Positions 1 to 8,674 are shown, counted from the stretch's first letter. The stretch is DNA of 64,000 nt from Nitrospirota bacterium (GCA_040755395.1 JBFMAX010000003.1:186001-250000), one strand, 5' to 3'. The notes: a model not told the origin generated them from the letters alone. Translations and numbers: made by a program.

Positions 1-573
1 TTCCAGCAATCCGTTGATGTACATGAACGTGAGTTCATTGACCGGCAGAAAATATGTCGCTGCGGCGTCATACAGCGACCACTGATTGACATTCAAGTTG
101 AACGGCGGGGCCGCCGGAGGCTTGGCACTTCCGTCGCGTATCCTCACCCTGCTGCATCGGTACAGGTCGACGTAGGCTTCCTGCTTGACCAACTGAACGA
201 GCGCATCGTATTCCTCTACGGCAAAATCTTGAGGGCGTTTCATGTAATACGTCGCGTGCGCGTTCATGACGATCAGCGCCACCGTATGGAGAGCGTCACC
301 GCTCGGAATCGTCCGTCCCAGAAAGCTGGCCATCATCGTGCCTCCCTGGCCTCGCTCGTATGCCAGGTCGGCAAGCGCGTAGCCGGTGATACCGCAAGCG
401 GCAAACGCCAGCAAGGCTTCCTCTTCTTCGCTCAAGGGCAGGCCCGGCTTCCCACTGGTGTACGCCAGCGGACCGGCCTGCATGGTCATGCCCAATCCGA
501 AGCGTCGGGACCGTCGTCCGCTGAGAATTTCGAGCAACGCGTACACTAGATCCCGGCCACGTGACGATTCCAT
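1..573 (-). CDS. Hypothetical protein, C-terminus outside window (partial)
   Basis: A reading frame of 191 codons opens at the ATG at 573 and runs without a stop to the left edge of the window, so the gene is truncated by the window boundary. The predicted product has no signal peptide. It begins with a basic segment and contains an acidic/hydrophobic stretch LSEEEEALLAFAACG near residue 50. I do not recognise a domain. The frame has the codon bias of the neighbours and a plausible start context, and no competing frame is better. It is divergent from the heme-binding-type gene at 791, with about 217 bp between them. Confidence 0.7.
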   Translation of the reverse strand, partial: MESSRGRDLVYALLEILSGRRSRRFGLGMTMQAGPLAYTSGKPGLPLSEEEEALLAFAACGITGYALADLAYERGQGGTMMASFLGRTIPSGDALHTVALIVMNAHATYYMKRPQDFAVEEYDALVQLVKQEAYVDLYRCSRVRIRDGSAKPPAAPPFNLNVNQWSLYDAAATYFLPVNELTFMYINGLLE

Positions 574-790
574 CGTGTCACTCTTCAGCCAGTTATTTTC
601 GGATGAGGGTCGGTTGACGCCATTGTAGCACTCCTTTTGAGGCTGTTGGGCAAGCGGATGCGATGCCGGCACGTCCCGGCGACCGTTGCGTCACGTCAGT
701 GGTCTCAGTACTATACAGCGGTTCACGCCAACCATCCGTGAGATTCCGCCGGCTGGTTCGCCTATCGAAGAGGACAACAGGGAGGAGCCG

Positions 791-1300
791 ATGAAAACAT
801 TCGCGTTTGTCGTGGGCCTCATGCTCGGATTCGTCCAGGCCGCGGGGGCGGACGAGCCGCCGCGAGAGGCGGTGTTGCCGGTCGCGCAGGCGGACAAGGC
901 CGTTCATGCGGCCTTGGAGAAATGCACGAAGGACGGGTACAAGGTCAGCGTCGCGGTGGTGGACCGGGCCGGGGTGCTGCGCGCGCTCATGCGTGGGGAT
1001 GGCGCGGGGCCGCATACCGTCAGCAGCAGCTCGAAGAAGGCCTTCACAGCGGCGAGCCTGCGGCGGCCGACCAGCGAGTTGGCCGACCTGGCGGCCAAGA
1101 TGCCGGCGCTGCAAGGCCTGCGCGAGATGGATGACAGGATATTAATTCTAGGCGGCGGTTTGCCGATCGAGATCGGCGGTGAAGTGGTCGGCGGGATCGG
1201 GGTCGGCGGCGCCCCCGGGGCCCACCTGGACGACGCCTGCGCGCAGGCCGGATTGGACGCGATCGGCGCGGCGCCAAAAGCGCCGTCGCCCAAGCCGTGA
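791..1300 (+). CDS. Exported GlcG/HbpS-family (DUF336) heme-binding-type protein
   Basis: The product has 169 residues. The ATG at 791 is preceded by GGAGGAG, and the N-terminus (MKTFAFVVGLMLGFVQAAGA) is a signal peptide. An upstream in-frame ATG at 686 would add a non-signal extension with no ribosome site, so 791 was chosen. The mature part carries the GlcG/HbpS pattern: alternating ALEKCTKDGYKVSVAVVD, a strand with the GPHTVSSSSKKAFTA segment, and the C-terminal glycine-rich EVVGGIGVGGAPG loop. Members bind heme or small ligands in the periplasm, and function here is inferred only from the fold. The stop overlaps a possible GTG start of the next gene, suggesting coupling. Confidence 0.82.
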   Translation: MKTFAFVVGLMLGFVQAAGADEPPREAVLPVAQADKAVHAALEKCTKDGYKVSVAVVDRAGVLRALMRGDGAGPHTVSSSSKKAFTAASLRRPTSELADLAAKMPALQGLREMDDRILILGGGLPIEIGGEVVGGIGVGGAPGAHLDDACAQAGLDAIGAAPKAPSPKP

Positions 1301-1317
1301 TCCCGTCGACTCATGAA

Positions 1318-1818
1318 ATGGATGGGAAGAAGGGCGGGAAACAGTTCTTGAAGGTTCTGTTGCTGGCGGCGGCCGGAGGGATCGTCGGAATTCTCGCGTT
1401 GTCCATCGCCTACCGAGTGTCGAAGGCCAAACCGATCCTGAGGCCGGACTTTCCGGACGTGCGGTTTCTCGAGACCTGGCGTTCAGGGCGATCCAATCGA
1501 GCGGTGTTCGCCTGGTTGGGAGAGGTAAGATGTTGTCTTTGGGTCGCTGTCACGCACGATCATCTCTGGGTGAGCCCGCATTTCCCGATGAGCCTGCTGT
1601 TCATACCCGAGGGACTCCATTTGGATTATCGCATCCCGGGTCACGCGATCCTGGAGATGGAAGAGGTATTACCCAGACATCGAGTGCGCGTCAGGTTCCG
1701 GCACGCAACCGGCGAGGAGGACATGGTCGAAGTGGAGCTGAAGGATCCCGAAGCCTTCAAGCAGGCTGTCCGGACGATTCAGAGCGAGGTCCGGTCTTTA
1801 TCGCCGATCAGCACATGA
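1318..1818 (+). CDS. Hypothetical membrane-anchored protein
   Basis: The product has 166 residues from the ATG at 1318. An in-frame GTG at 1297 would overlap the upstream stop (GTGA) and add seven residues, so the start is uncertain. One transmembrane segment lies near residues 15-30 (VLLLAAAGGIVGILALSIAY), followed by a soluble beta-rich domain of about 120 residues ending in an Asp/Glu-Val-Glu rich strand. The pattern (hydrophobic anchor, then a PH-like beta domain with HDHLWVSP and PEGLHLDY) resembles small bacterial PH-like domain proteins, but I cannot assign it firmly. It probably forms an operon with the GlcG-like gene. Confidence 0.65.
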   Translation: MDGKKGGKQFLKVLLLAAAGGIVGILALSIAYRVSKAKPILRPDFPDVRFLETWRSGRSNRAVFAWLGEVRCCLWVAVTHDHLWVSPHFPMSLLFIPEGLHLDYRIPGHAILEMEEVLPRHRVRVRFRHATGEEDMVEVELKDPEAFKQAVRTIQSEVRSLSPIST

Positions 1819-1884
1819 GGCGTGTCGGACGGCTGTCCTCTCGCTGGGGCGACTACGGCGGGCATCCGCGGATGAACCCTCGCC

Positions 1885-2121
1885 TCAGTCGCTTTCGATC
1901 CACAGGCGCTGAAGGTTGGGAATCAGCCCTTCCGGCTCGTCCAGCAGGCTGTCGAGGAGCGTGAGATCGGGTTTCCCGATCTCGCCGTCAGTGAGGCGGC
2001 CGGCTTCGGCGAATGCATTCATCAGGACCAGTCGCTTCTCCAGCCGGCCTGGCGCATGCCCGACGTTGACCGCGGCCCACACGGCCAGTTCTTCCAGCGC
2101 GGCCCGTATTTCGTCGTCCAT
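1885..2121 (-). CDS. Small hypothetical protein (78 aa)
   Basis: This short acidic helical protein (MDDEIRAALEELAVWAAVNV...) lies 15 bp downstream of the secreted protein gene on the same strand, so the two probably form an operon. It has no signal peptide, cysteines or recognised motif. The reading is supported by the start placement just after the upstream stop and by codon bias. It could be a cytosolic accessory protein, and its function is unknown. Confidence 0.6.
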   Translation of the reverse strand: MDDEIRAALEELAVWAAVNVGHAPGRLEKRLVLMNAFAEAGRLTDGEIGKPDLTLLDSLLDEPEGLIPNLQRLWIESD

Positions 2122-2136
2122 GTCGCGGGCGCCTGT

Positions 2137-3108
2137 TTACATGATCAATTCGGCCAGGCCATAGAGAGGCCACGTGCGGCCATCATACACCAACTCGCCC
2201 TGCACGACGCCCATCGAAAACCCGCCGATGACCCAGTTGGCGATCTTTTTCTGGTCGGACAGACGCAGCGTCATCGAGGCCGGGCCGCGAGTCCCATTCC
2301 AGGTGATTCCCCAGGCGGTCGGCCATCGATAGAAGCCGAGCGCCCAGTCGCGGGCCAACACCTCGACGCGCAACTGGTTCATCGGATCGGTCTGTTCGTT
2401 GAGAACCGCAAACCCGACGAGCCGGCCGGCCAACGCCGCGAGACGTTCGCTCCGCTGGCTGTGCAGGTAGAGATCGCCGTCCTTGCCGGCCAGCAAATAC
2501 AAGCCTTGAAAATCGTTCCACAGGCGGAAGTAGGTTCGCGTCAACCGATTGAAGTCCGGCATGACGAGAGACTCATAGATCACGCGGCCGGGAATTGTCC
2601 GCCCTTGCCAGGTCAACACGGCCGGCGCCGACCCCATCCAGATCACCGACCGCTCATGCGTGCGGCGGGTCCGTTGCGGAATCGGATCGATCTTGAGCAT
2701 GAGGTCGTTCGTGGGGCTGGTCACTGTGAGTCCCGTTTCGGGCGTGCCGTCGAACTGAAAGAACGGCGAGTTCGGGATGCGGCCCAGCTCTTTCTGGGCA
2801 TTGTGGTATCGCCCGTTGCCGGCGACATTCATCCAGCCTTTCCGTTCGTCGTGCAACACGACAAAGTGCTCCGCCTGATAGGCCTCGCCATCCCGCCCTC
2901 GATTGTTATCCAACGCAAACGCCACGCGACCCCGCTGATCGGCGCCGACGAAGGAGAAGTAGTCTGACACGTAGATGAGAGCAGTCGCGGGTAGCTCATA
3001 GGGTGAAACCGGTTCGGAGCCGAGCTGGGCAGACAATTCCGCCCCGGACAAGACCAAGCAGAGCGACGCCAGGCCGAACAGAAAGATCACGGCGGTTCGG
3101 TAAGCCAT
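2137..3108 (-). CDS. Secreted hypothetical protein
   Basis: The product has 323 residues from the ATG at 3108. An upstream in-frame ATG at 3186 would add 26 residues ahead of an obvious signal peptide (MAYRTAVIFLFGLASLCLVLSG), so 3108 is preferred. The mature protein is beta-rich, with many Trp/Tyr residues and repeated WNG/WQG turns. It looks like a periplasmic lipocalin or CrtC-like beta barrel, but I cannot confirm a family. The small gene at 1885-2121 follows directly. Confidence 0.65.
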   Translation of the reverse strand: MAYRTAVIFLFGLASLCLVLSGAELSAQLGSEPVSPYELPATALIYVSDYFSFVGADQRGRVAFALDNNRGRDGEAYQAEHFVVLHDERKGWMNVAGNGRYHNAQKELGRIPNSPFFQFDGTPETGLTVTSPTNDLMLKIDPIPQRTRRTHERSVIWMGSAPAVLTWQGRTIPGRVIYESLVMPDFNRLTRTYFRLWNDFQGLYLLAGKDGDLYLHSQRSERLAALAGRLVGFAVLNEQTDPMNQLRVEVLARDWALGFYRWPTAWGITWNGTRGPASMTLRLSDQKKIANWVIGGFSMGVVQGELVYDGRTWPLYGLAELIM

Positions 3109-3247
3109 CGTCCTCTCCGTGCAAGCGACCGAAGATCCAGGAGCCACCAGGAGTGTTGAACAAGTCTGCGGGCTGGCGGACTCCATGAAGAGTGACAGGA
3201 CATCGAGGAATCAGTAGCCTGACTTGGCGCAAAAGACGGTTCGTGAC

Positions 3248-3643
3248 ATGAAGGATCAGGCGCTCGTTGACTATATCAAAAAGGCCGTTCCTGGTCTCAT
3301 CGCCCTGTACCGCTTCGGCTCCCGGGGCAAGGACGGCGCGCGCCCGGACAGCGACGTCGATCTCGCCGTGCTGGATCGCGAGCCGCTTCCGGACGTCCGC
3401 CGGTTCGAGCTCGCACAGGAGTTGGCTGCGCAACTGCATCGAGACGTCGACCTCGTGGATCTGTGCAAGGCCTCGACAGTGATGCGGATGCAGGTGCTGT
3501 CGACCGGTTCCTGTCTGGAGGCGCCGGATGATTTGGCGCGCCGGCAATTTGAAATGTATGCCTATGCGGACTATGCGCGCCTCAATGAAGAACGGCGGGA
3601 GATCGTCAAAGGGATCGCCGAGCGGGGATTGGTCTATGGCTGA
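3248..3643 (+). CDS. mntA: MntA-type nucleotidyltransferase antitoxin
   Basis: The product has 131 residues. It carries the minimal nucleotidyltransferase signature GSX10DXD (Gly24-Ser25, Asp36, Asp38) in the order G-S-R-G-K...S-D-V-D-L. In characterised HepT/MntA modules the enzyme adds AMP to a tyrosine of the HEPN toxin and neutralises it. The next gene overlaps it by 8 bp and encodes the matching HEPN protein. A TTG at 3224 would extend the N-terminus by eight residues, but the ATG at 3248 fits the family length better. Confidence 0.88.
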   Translation: MKDQALVDYIKKAVPGLIALYRFGSRGKDGARPDSDVDLAVLDREPLPDVRRFELAQELAAQLHRDVDLVDLCKASTVMRMQVLSTGSCLEAPDDLARRQFEMYAYADYARLNEERREIVKGIAERGLVYG

Positions 3644-4049
3644 CGACGTCGTCTTGAACAAAGCGGCCGGCATCGAGCGCTGTCTTCGGCGCGTCCTGGA
3701 GGAATACGCTGGAGACAAGAGTAACCTTTTCGCCAATCAGACCAAACAAGACGCCATCATCCTGAACCTGCAACGGGCATGTGAGACGGCCATCGATCTG
3801 GCTATGTATGTGATCAGTCAACGGCGGCTTGGAGTGCCGCAAGAAAGCCGTGATGCTTTCAGCCTTTTGCAAAAGGCGGGAATCCCGCCGGCCGATCTCG
3901 CGGCCCGGATGCAACGAATGGTCGGGTTTCGCAACATCGCCGTTCACGAATATGCCAGCCTGAACTTGGATGTGGTCCACGCCATCATCACCAAGCAGTT
4001 GGACGATTTCCGTAAGTTCTCCTCGACGGTTGTGAAATTGTTCGCCTAA
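3636..4049 (+). CDS. hepT: HepT-type HEPN ribonuclease toxin
   Basis: The product has 137 residues. The all-alpha HEPN protein ends with the RX4HXY motif: Arg99, His104 and Tyr106 in RNIAVHEY. In the family, Arg and His form the RNase site and Tyr is the residue AMPylated by the partner. The ATG at 3636 lies inside the end of the mntA frame (8-bp overlap), the standard arrangement of this toxin-antitoxin type. Long upstream in-frame starts overlap mntA extensively and were rejected. Confidence 0.9.
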   Translation: MADDVVLNKAAGIERCLRRVLEEYAGDKSNLFANQTKQDAIILNLQRACETAIDLAMYVISQRRLGVPQESRDAFSLLQKAGIPPADLAARMQRMVGFRNIAVHEYASLNLDVVHAIITKQLDDFRKFSSTVVKLFA

Positions 4050-4077
4050 GCGCATCCCTTGCATGGGCTGGAAAAAC

Positions 4078-4113
4078 AACGGGCTGGGACCCTTCGCGGT
4101 CTCCCAGCCCGTT
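4078..4113 (-). terminator. Intrinsic terminator-like hairpin
   Basis: Perfect 12-bp arms (AACGGGCTGGGA and TCCCAGCCCGTT) enclose a 12-nt loop. Read on the minus strand it is followed by GTTTTTCC, so it fits best as the terminator of the DUF3365 gene. It also separates that gene from the convergent hepT. Confidence 0.7.
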
Positions 4114-4145
4114 CCCTGTGGCCCACCGTACGTGCCTGGCTTCCT

Positions 4146-4691
4146 CTATTTGTTGAACCTCACGACGATAGCGCCCATCAGGTCGCCCTTCTTGAAGTCA
4201 CGCTTCGGGCTACTGGGGTGCGCGTTGTGACAGGCAACGCAGGAATCCACGATCGCGAAATCTGCGGCCAGGCCCTTGAATTGGTTCCCGTCTTCAAAGG
4301 TCAGGACCGTCACCTTGGGGTCGGCCAGCATCTTCTTCAGCGCGTCTTCCTCGGCTTTGGTCTTCGGCAGATTGGACTTGTAGATCGGCGTCAATCCGAT
4401 CAGCCCCAGCTCGAAGTCTTTCAATTCGGCGCCTGCGGCCTTGACGAATTGGGCCGGCAACATGATCGCGTGGTCGTCTTTGGTCCAATTCTCATTCGGC
4501 TTGACGCCGGATTTGGAGGCCTGCCCGATGACTTGTTGCACATAGACCGTGCGGAAGGCCTTGACCGTCGCCAAAATGTACCGCGCCGCCGCGTCCCGTG
4601 AAAACTCGGCGGCCAACGCCATCGGAATCGCCACTCCCACTGCCAAGAGAAGAGCAAGGACACCCGTCTTGACCCCGATCCTCCGCCTCAT
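4146..4691 (-). CDS. Exported c-type heme protein with DUF3365 (Tll0287-like) domain
   Basis: The product has 181 residues. The ATG at 4691 has a strong upstream GGGAGGTGG. The N-terminus MRRRIGVKTGVLALLLAVGV is a signal peptide. The mature protein matches the DUF3365/Tll0287-like sensor layout: an N-terminal helical region, GVKPNENWTKDDHA, a central TPIYKSNLPKTKAEEDALKKM segment, and a single heme-binding CxxCH motif (CVACHNAH) near the C-terminus. It is probably periplasmic and heme-bound, with a sensing or redox role by analogy. Longer in-frame starts upstream lack a signal peptide. Confidence 0.85.
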   Translation of the reverse strand: MRRRIGVKTGVLALLLAVGVAIPMALAAEFSRDAAARYILATVKAFRTVYVQQVIGQASKSGVKPNENWTKDDHAIMLPAQFVKAAGAELKDFELGLIGLTPIYKSNLPKTKAEEDALKKMLADPKVTVLTFEDGNQFKGLAADFAIVDSCVACHNAHPSSPKRDFKKGDLMGAIVVRFNK

Positions 4692-4799
4692 AACCCACCT
4701 CCCGGGTAAGAGAAATATTGATCGGAACCGGCTATGAACGGACGCTACCGTGCGCCTCCTCGGCGGCCTTGTCAAGCGGGTTTTTTAGTGTAGAAAATG

Positions 4800-4841
4800 G
4801 GCGCGGGGCCAGAGGCGCGGGGCCAGAGGCGCGGGGCCAGA
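4800..4841. repeat. Tandem repeat, 3 x 14 bp
   Basis: The unit GGCGCGGGGCCAGA is repeated three times without interruption. It is followed by more low-complexity GCCCCTCGCCTCTCGCC sequence to about 4897. The region is noncoding. Confidence 0.85.
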
Positions 4842-4948
4842 GCCCAGGAGTTGACCCCCTTGCCCCTCGCCTCTCGCCGCCCCTCGCCTCTCGCCCAGTC
4901 GCAATTTTCATGATGCGTGGGTGAGCCAAGGGTTCATGAATTACTGGT

Positions 4949-5109
4949 ATGAAAATGCGGGGCCTGTCACCGACCAGCCGGGTACCCGTTGCTCCTCTCC
5001 GATTGCAACGGGTGCAAGCTCACACCCCGCCCACACCCGCCAGGCGGGTACCCGAGGGACCCCGCTGCGCGCGGACAGGCGCCCAGGTCGGTGCCACCCG
5101 CATTTTCAT
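4949..5109. repeat. Palindromic MITE-like element, family A copy 1
   Basis: The 13-bp perfect terminal inverted repeats are ATGAAAATGCGGG (4949-4961) and CCCGCATTTTCAT (5097-5109). Inside is a smaller hairpin with arms ACCCGTTGC/GCAACGGGT and a GC-rich core that includes CCCGCTGCGCGC. The same arrangement recurs at 43764-43907, and the core recurs at 28500-28600. The element fills most of the 500-bp gap between the DUF3365 and DUF1566 genes; I see no gene in that gap. Confidence 0.85.
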
Positions 5110-5191
5110 GCTCCAGGGTGGCCACTTGGTGGCCATGCATTACTGCTTGGGAATGGAGAGACGAAGGGAGACCAGCCTGATGTTTAGGCGG

Positions 5192-5785
5192 TTATCCGAG
5201 GTCGGGGCCGGACGACACGGTTTCCGGACGGGGACCGGCTGGGTTTCGGACCGGAGAACCGGCGATCCCGCCACGCACACACCAGGGGAGGTGCGATTGA
5301 TTTTTGCGATGCGGGGCCAAATCGCCGGCCCGGAAATCCACGGCATAGGCCCGTTGAGGGTCGTCGGGGAGTGGGGTGCTCGTCCAGTAGGCTGAGGCTT
5401 TCACCCCATGGAACGGATGATCTGCGGGCAAGGTGGGCATAGCGGCAACGCCGTGCGCCGAGGGTTGCACCAGCGTCATCAGCTCTAAGAACGATGGCAG
5501 CCGCCAGCCCCGGCGACCGCCGGTTGATGTGAGCGCGCAGTGCGTCGGCGCGGTGGCCCACGCCGTGCCGGTGGAACTCGGGGTACGCTCCCAGATCAAT
5601 TGGGTTTCCTGATCGAGCACGGCTTCGTCCTGGAATTCAGCCAAGATCCGGAATCTGGCGGACTGCATGTCCTCGGCCGATCGCGGCGCCGGCGGCACGG
5701 TGGCATCAATCATGCCCAGGGCGACAAGCGCTCCCAGTGCGATCACCGCTCTGCGCCGAAAGGCGATCAGGTCTTGCGTTCTCAT
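5192..5785 (-). CDS. Exported DUF1566-domain protein
   Basis: The product has 197 residues from the ATG at 5785 (preceded by GAGAGG). A twin-arginine-like or basic N-terminus (RTQDLIAFRRRAVIALGALVAL) suggests export. The mature part shows DUF1566 hallmarks: FVQDEAVLDQETQLIWERT-like opening, WRLPSFLELMTLV, and AYWTSTPLPDDPQRAYAVDFRAGD followed by CVRGG. Such domains have a C-type-lectin/FGE-like fold, and their function is generally unknown. The C-terminal tail (PAGPRPETVSSGPDLG) runs close to the flanking repeat element. Confidence 0.78.
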   Translation of the reverse strand: MRTQDLIAFRRRAVIALGALVALGMIDATVPPAPRSAEDMQSARFRILAEFQDEAVLDQETQLIWERTPSSTGTAWATAPTHCALTSTGGRRGWRLPSFLELMTLVQPSAHGVAAMPTLPADHPFHGVKASAYWTSTPLPDDPQRAYAVDFRAGDLAPHRKNQSHLPWCVRGGIAGSPVRNPAGPRPETVSSGPDLG

Positions 5786-6086
5786 GGAACCTCTCATCGC
5801 GAAAGCAGGCTGTTGACGGAGCGTCAGCAAGACCTGGGCCTTTCCGCGCCGGGACAACGACCGGTACGGCAGGAGTCCGGCTGTCGAGAGAAAGACGCGG
5901 GCTTAAGTACATGAGATCAATGGGTTTTGCTCCCGTTGCGGGCCGCGCAGTTCGGACCGAAGCGGTCAGGAGATCTTGCGGAGAAGACGGAGGCTTGTTC
6001 TAATTTGTGCCGATCGTGACGGTTTTGGTCCGATGCAGACAGGTCGATCGACCGAAGGAGATGCCCGACAGGTCAGGTGAAGCGCC

Positions 6087-6410
6087 ATGAATCTCATACG
6101 GTGGAATTCCGAGACGGATGGAACGCTCTCCGAATCGGCGCTGCGGCGGAAGCTTGAACGCTTGGGCTACTCGGTGACGAGGTATGTCTATCCCCCGGGA
6201 ACGTACTTTCCGGATCACACGCACAGTGTGGATAAGATGGATGCGGTGATTTCCGGACGGTTTCGCCTGATCGTCGAAGGGGAAGAGGCGATCCTGGGAG
6301 CAGGCGATACCCTTGAGGTTCCGCGCGGCGCCGTCCACTCCGCGGAAGTCGTCGGCGATGAGCCGGTGGTCAGCCTCGACGCGGTGAGGTCGTCGGCATC
6401 CTGTCCTTGA
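6087..6410 (+). CDS. Small cupin-domain protein
   Basis: The 107-residue single-domain cupin has the metal-binding pattern PPGTYFPDHTHSVDKMDAV (His-X-His then a distal acidic residue) and a second motif GDTLEVPRGAVHSAEV. The family binds a metal or a small ligand, and no substrate can be assigned. The roughly 300 bp upstream (5786-6086) contains no recognisable gene. Confidence 0.82.
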   Translation: MNLIRWNSETDGTLSESALRRKLERLGYSVTRYVYPPGTYFPDHTHSVDKMDAVISGRFRLIVEGEEAILGAGDTLEVPRGAVHSAEVVGDEPVVSLDAVRSSASCP

Positions 6411-6494
6411 AACTCCATCCGGCACTCATGAAGGTGATCGCCGTCGCCGCGTGACGCCGGGTGCCGATGGCAATGGCCGCCCCGATACGTGGTT

Positions 6495-6707
6495 ATGGAA
6501 CGAACGATCCTCGGATTTCATCAGGATGAGCATGGTGACTGGGTCGCAGATCTGGCCTGCGGCCACGGACAGCACGTGCGCCATCAGCCGCCGTTCGTGA
6601 ACCGGCCGTGGGTCCTGACGGAAGAAAGCCGCACGCGACAGCTTGGACAGACGCTGGTTTGCAAGACATGCGATGGCGAGAAATCGCGAGCGGGTATTAC
6701 TCGATGA
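6495..6707 (+). CDS. DUF3565-family small protein
   Basis: The 70-residue product opens MERTILGFHQDEHGDWVADL and continues CGHGQHVRHQPPF...RPWV, ending in a CxxC pair (CKTCDG). This is the pattern of DUF3565 (sometimes annotated pressure-regulated protein). The cysteine/histidine set suggests a small zinc-binding fold. The 3' end overlaps the convergent epimerase gene by 11 bp. Confidence 0.8.
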   Translation: MERTILGFHQDEHGDWVADLACGHGQHVRHQPPFVNRPWVLTEESRTRQLGQTLVCKTCDGEKSRAGITR

Positions 6708-7812
6708 TCGTCACGTCGAGACCGGCGTCGGTCGTCACCCCCAGGCCGGATTCCTGCCAGGGCTGCAGGCGCGGACCGTCGTAGCGATACCCGCCTTTGA
6801 CCGGGTCGTCGGTGAGCAGGAGCGGTGTGTCGAGGTCGAGCACATCGAACCCGCCTAAGCCCAACACGATTCCGAACGAGCAGCCCATCGCGATCCGCGT
6901 CTCCACCATCCCGCCAATCATCAGTCGTAACCCGGCCCCGCGGGCAAAGGCGGCGATGTCCAGCGCCTGGATGACGCCGGTCTTCATGATCTTGATGTTG
7001 ATGTAATCGGCCGCTTGCTGCTCCAGGACGCTCCGCGCGTCCTCCAGCGAACGGACCGATTCATCGGCGGCCACCGGGATGCCCGTCAGATGGCGCAGCG
7101 CCAGCAGACCGTCGAGGTCGTCCCGCGCGACCGGCTGTTCCAACAGGACCAGGCGCCCGCCGAACCGCTTCACGCCGTTCACAAACGCGATGCACTCGTC
7201 GCGGCTGAAGCCTTGATTGGCGTCCCCGATGAACGCGATGTCGGGAAGCGCCCGGTGCACGGCCTCCAGTCGGCGAACGTCGCCGTCCACGTCCCTCCCG
7301 ACCTTCATCTTGAACAGCCGGAATCCTCGGGCATGCCATCCGCGCGCCAGCTCGACCGTGCGGTCGAGATCGGCGATCGGAATGGTGATGTCCGTCTCGC
7401 GTGCGCGCACGTCGGCGCCGCCCCACAGGGCCCAGAACGGGATCCCCGCGGCCCGACTGAAGGCATCGAGCGCCGCCGTCTCCAACCCGCAGCGCGCGGC
7501 CGGGTGCGAGGGCGCCAGGTCCTGCAGCATGCCGGCCCAGCGTCTATACTGCGCCGCGGACTGCCCCAGCAGCGTCTTCCCGAGTTGGATGGCCACGGAG
7601 AGGCAAGTCGCACGATCCTCCCCGCCGACTTCCGGGAACGGCGCCATCTCGCCGTACCCCTGCGCGCCGCCCTGCAAGGTGATCCGCACGAACACGTTCT
7701 GCGCGACGACACGGCTGCCGGTCGCGACGACGAACGGGTCGGTGATGGGCACATCCACCGGCCAGAGTTCGACTTTGGTGATCGCGTCGGGATGTGTGCA
7801 GATGAGCGTCAC
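6697..7812 (-). CDS. Enolase-superfamily dipeptide epimerase (mandelate racemase/MLE type)
   Basis: The 371-residue protein has the capping domain first and then the TIM barrel. Catalytic motifs are visible: FKMKVG (K-x-K base), GDANQG (Asp metal ligand), LLEQPV (Glu ligand), ADESV (Asp/Glu ligand) and INIKIMKTG (second Lys base). Two basic residues on opposite faces fit the L-Ala-D/L-Glu or related dipeptide epimerase subgroup, which recycles cell-wall peptides. The exact substrate cannot be read from the sequence. It is co-directional with the sulfite-oxidase-like gene upstream. Confidence 0.85.
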   Translation of the reverse strand: MTLICTHPDAITKVELWPVDVPITDPFVVATGSRVVAQNVFVRITLQGGAQGYGEMAPFPEVGGEDRATCLSVAIQLGKTLLGQSAAQYRRWAGMLQDLAPSHPAARCGLETAALDAFSRAAGIPFWALWGGADVRARETDITIPIADLDRTVELARGWHARGFRLFKMKVGRDVDGDVRRLEAVHRALPDIAFIGDANQGFSRDECIAFVNGVKRFGGRLVLLEQPVARDDLDGLLALRHLTGIPVAADESVRSLEDARSVLEQQAADYINIKIMKTGVIQALDIAAFARGAGLRLMIGGMVETRIAMGCSFGIVLGLGGFDVLDLDTPLLLTDDPVKGGYRYDGPRLQPWQESGLGVTTDAGLDVTIIE

Positions 7813-7873
7813 GCGTCGTGAGGTGCAGAGAAAGGTGGTGCTTCCGGCGATCGAGAGCGCTGGAGGACCATGC

Positions 7874-8518
7874 TCATCCGTACCGGTCGTTCTGCCACGG
7901 CAGGGCGGTGTTCGAATAGCCGCGCACTTCCCAGAAGCCCTTCCGGTCGCGATCGGAGAACGTGATCTCCTTGATCCACTTCGCGCCCTTCCAGGCGTAG
8001 CGCTTGGGCACGATCATCCGGACCGGCCCGCCGTGTTCCTTCGTGAGCGGTCGGCCGTTCCAGGTGTAGGCCAGCAGCACGTCGTCATCGTCGCAGGCGT
8101 CGAGCGGCAGGTTGGTGGTATAGTCGTCGTACGATTTGAACAGCACGAACTTGGCCAGGGACAGGGGCCTCACCACTTCGATGAGCCGCTTGAAGTTCAC
8201 GCCCTCCCACTCGTTGTCGAACCGGCTCCAGGAAGTGACACAGTGAAAGTCCGAGACCGACTTGAAGGTCGCTTCTGCGAGAAACTGCTCCCAGGTCCAG
8301 ATGATCGGGTTGGCGACAAAGCCGTTGACCGTGAGTGTCCATTCTGAGAGCGCGATCTCGGGCTTGTAACCCAAGTCGAGCACGGGCCAGGTCTCGACGA
8401 GGTGCTGGCCCGGCGGCAGGCGATCGTTACCCGTCTCGAAGACCTCCCGCTCCTCGCCGCCGCGGCGCGCCCGCGCCCAGTTCTCTTTGGCTTTGATCAG
8501 CCGCTCGTTCGTGTCCAT
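7874..8518 (-). CDS. Sulfite-oxidase-like molybdopterin oxidoreductase
   Basis: The 214-residue protein has the oxidoreductase molybdopterin-binding core. The molybdenum-ligating cysteine is in FHCVTSWSRFDNEWEGV, followed by GPVRMIVPKRYAWKGAKW, the usual cofactor-contact strand, and WEVRGYSN at the end. There is no signal peptide and no dimerisation domain, so it is the short cytoplasmic YuiH-like type. It lies divergent from the ferritin-like gene at 8675. Confidence 0.85.
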   Translation of the reverse strand: MDTNERLIKAKENWARARRGGEEREVFETGNDRLPPGQHLVETWPVLDLGYKPEIALSEWTLTVNGFVANPIIWTWEQFLAEATFKSVSDFHCVTSWSRFDNEWEGVNFKRLIEVVRPLSLAKFVLFKSYDDYTTNLPLDACDDDDVLLAYTWNGRPLTKEHGGPVRMIVPKRYAWKGAKWIKEITFSDRDRKGFWEVRGYSNTALPWQNDRYG

Positions 8519-8674
8519 CGGAAAAGCCTCTTATCCCAAGAGTAGAGCAAAGCCCGGTGGGCTTACAAGGTCTTTCGCACCGGGCTCCGCCAGCGCGGGG
8601 ACGTCGATCGGTGGGCACCGAGATGTAAGGCCTTCCGCGTGGGTGCGACTAAGGAGCGGAAGGAGGCCGTCGCC

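Noticed and set aside
2056-2967. 303-codon plus-strand frame opposite the secreted protein
   Set aside because: No signal peptide or motif, whereas the minus-strand frame has a clear signal peptide.
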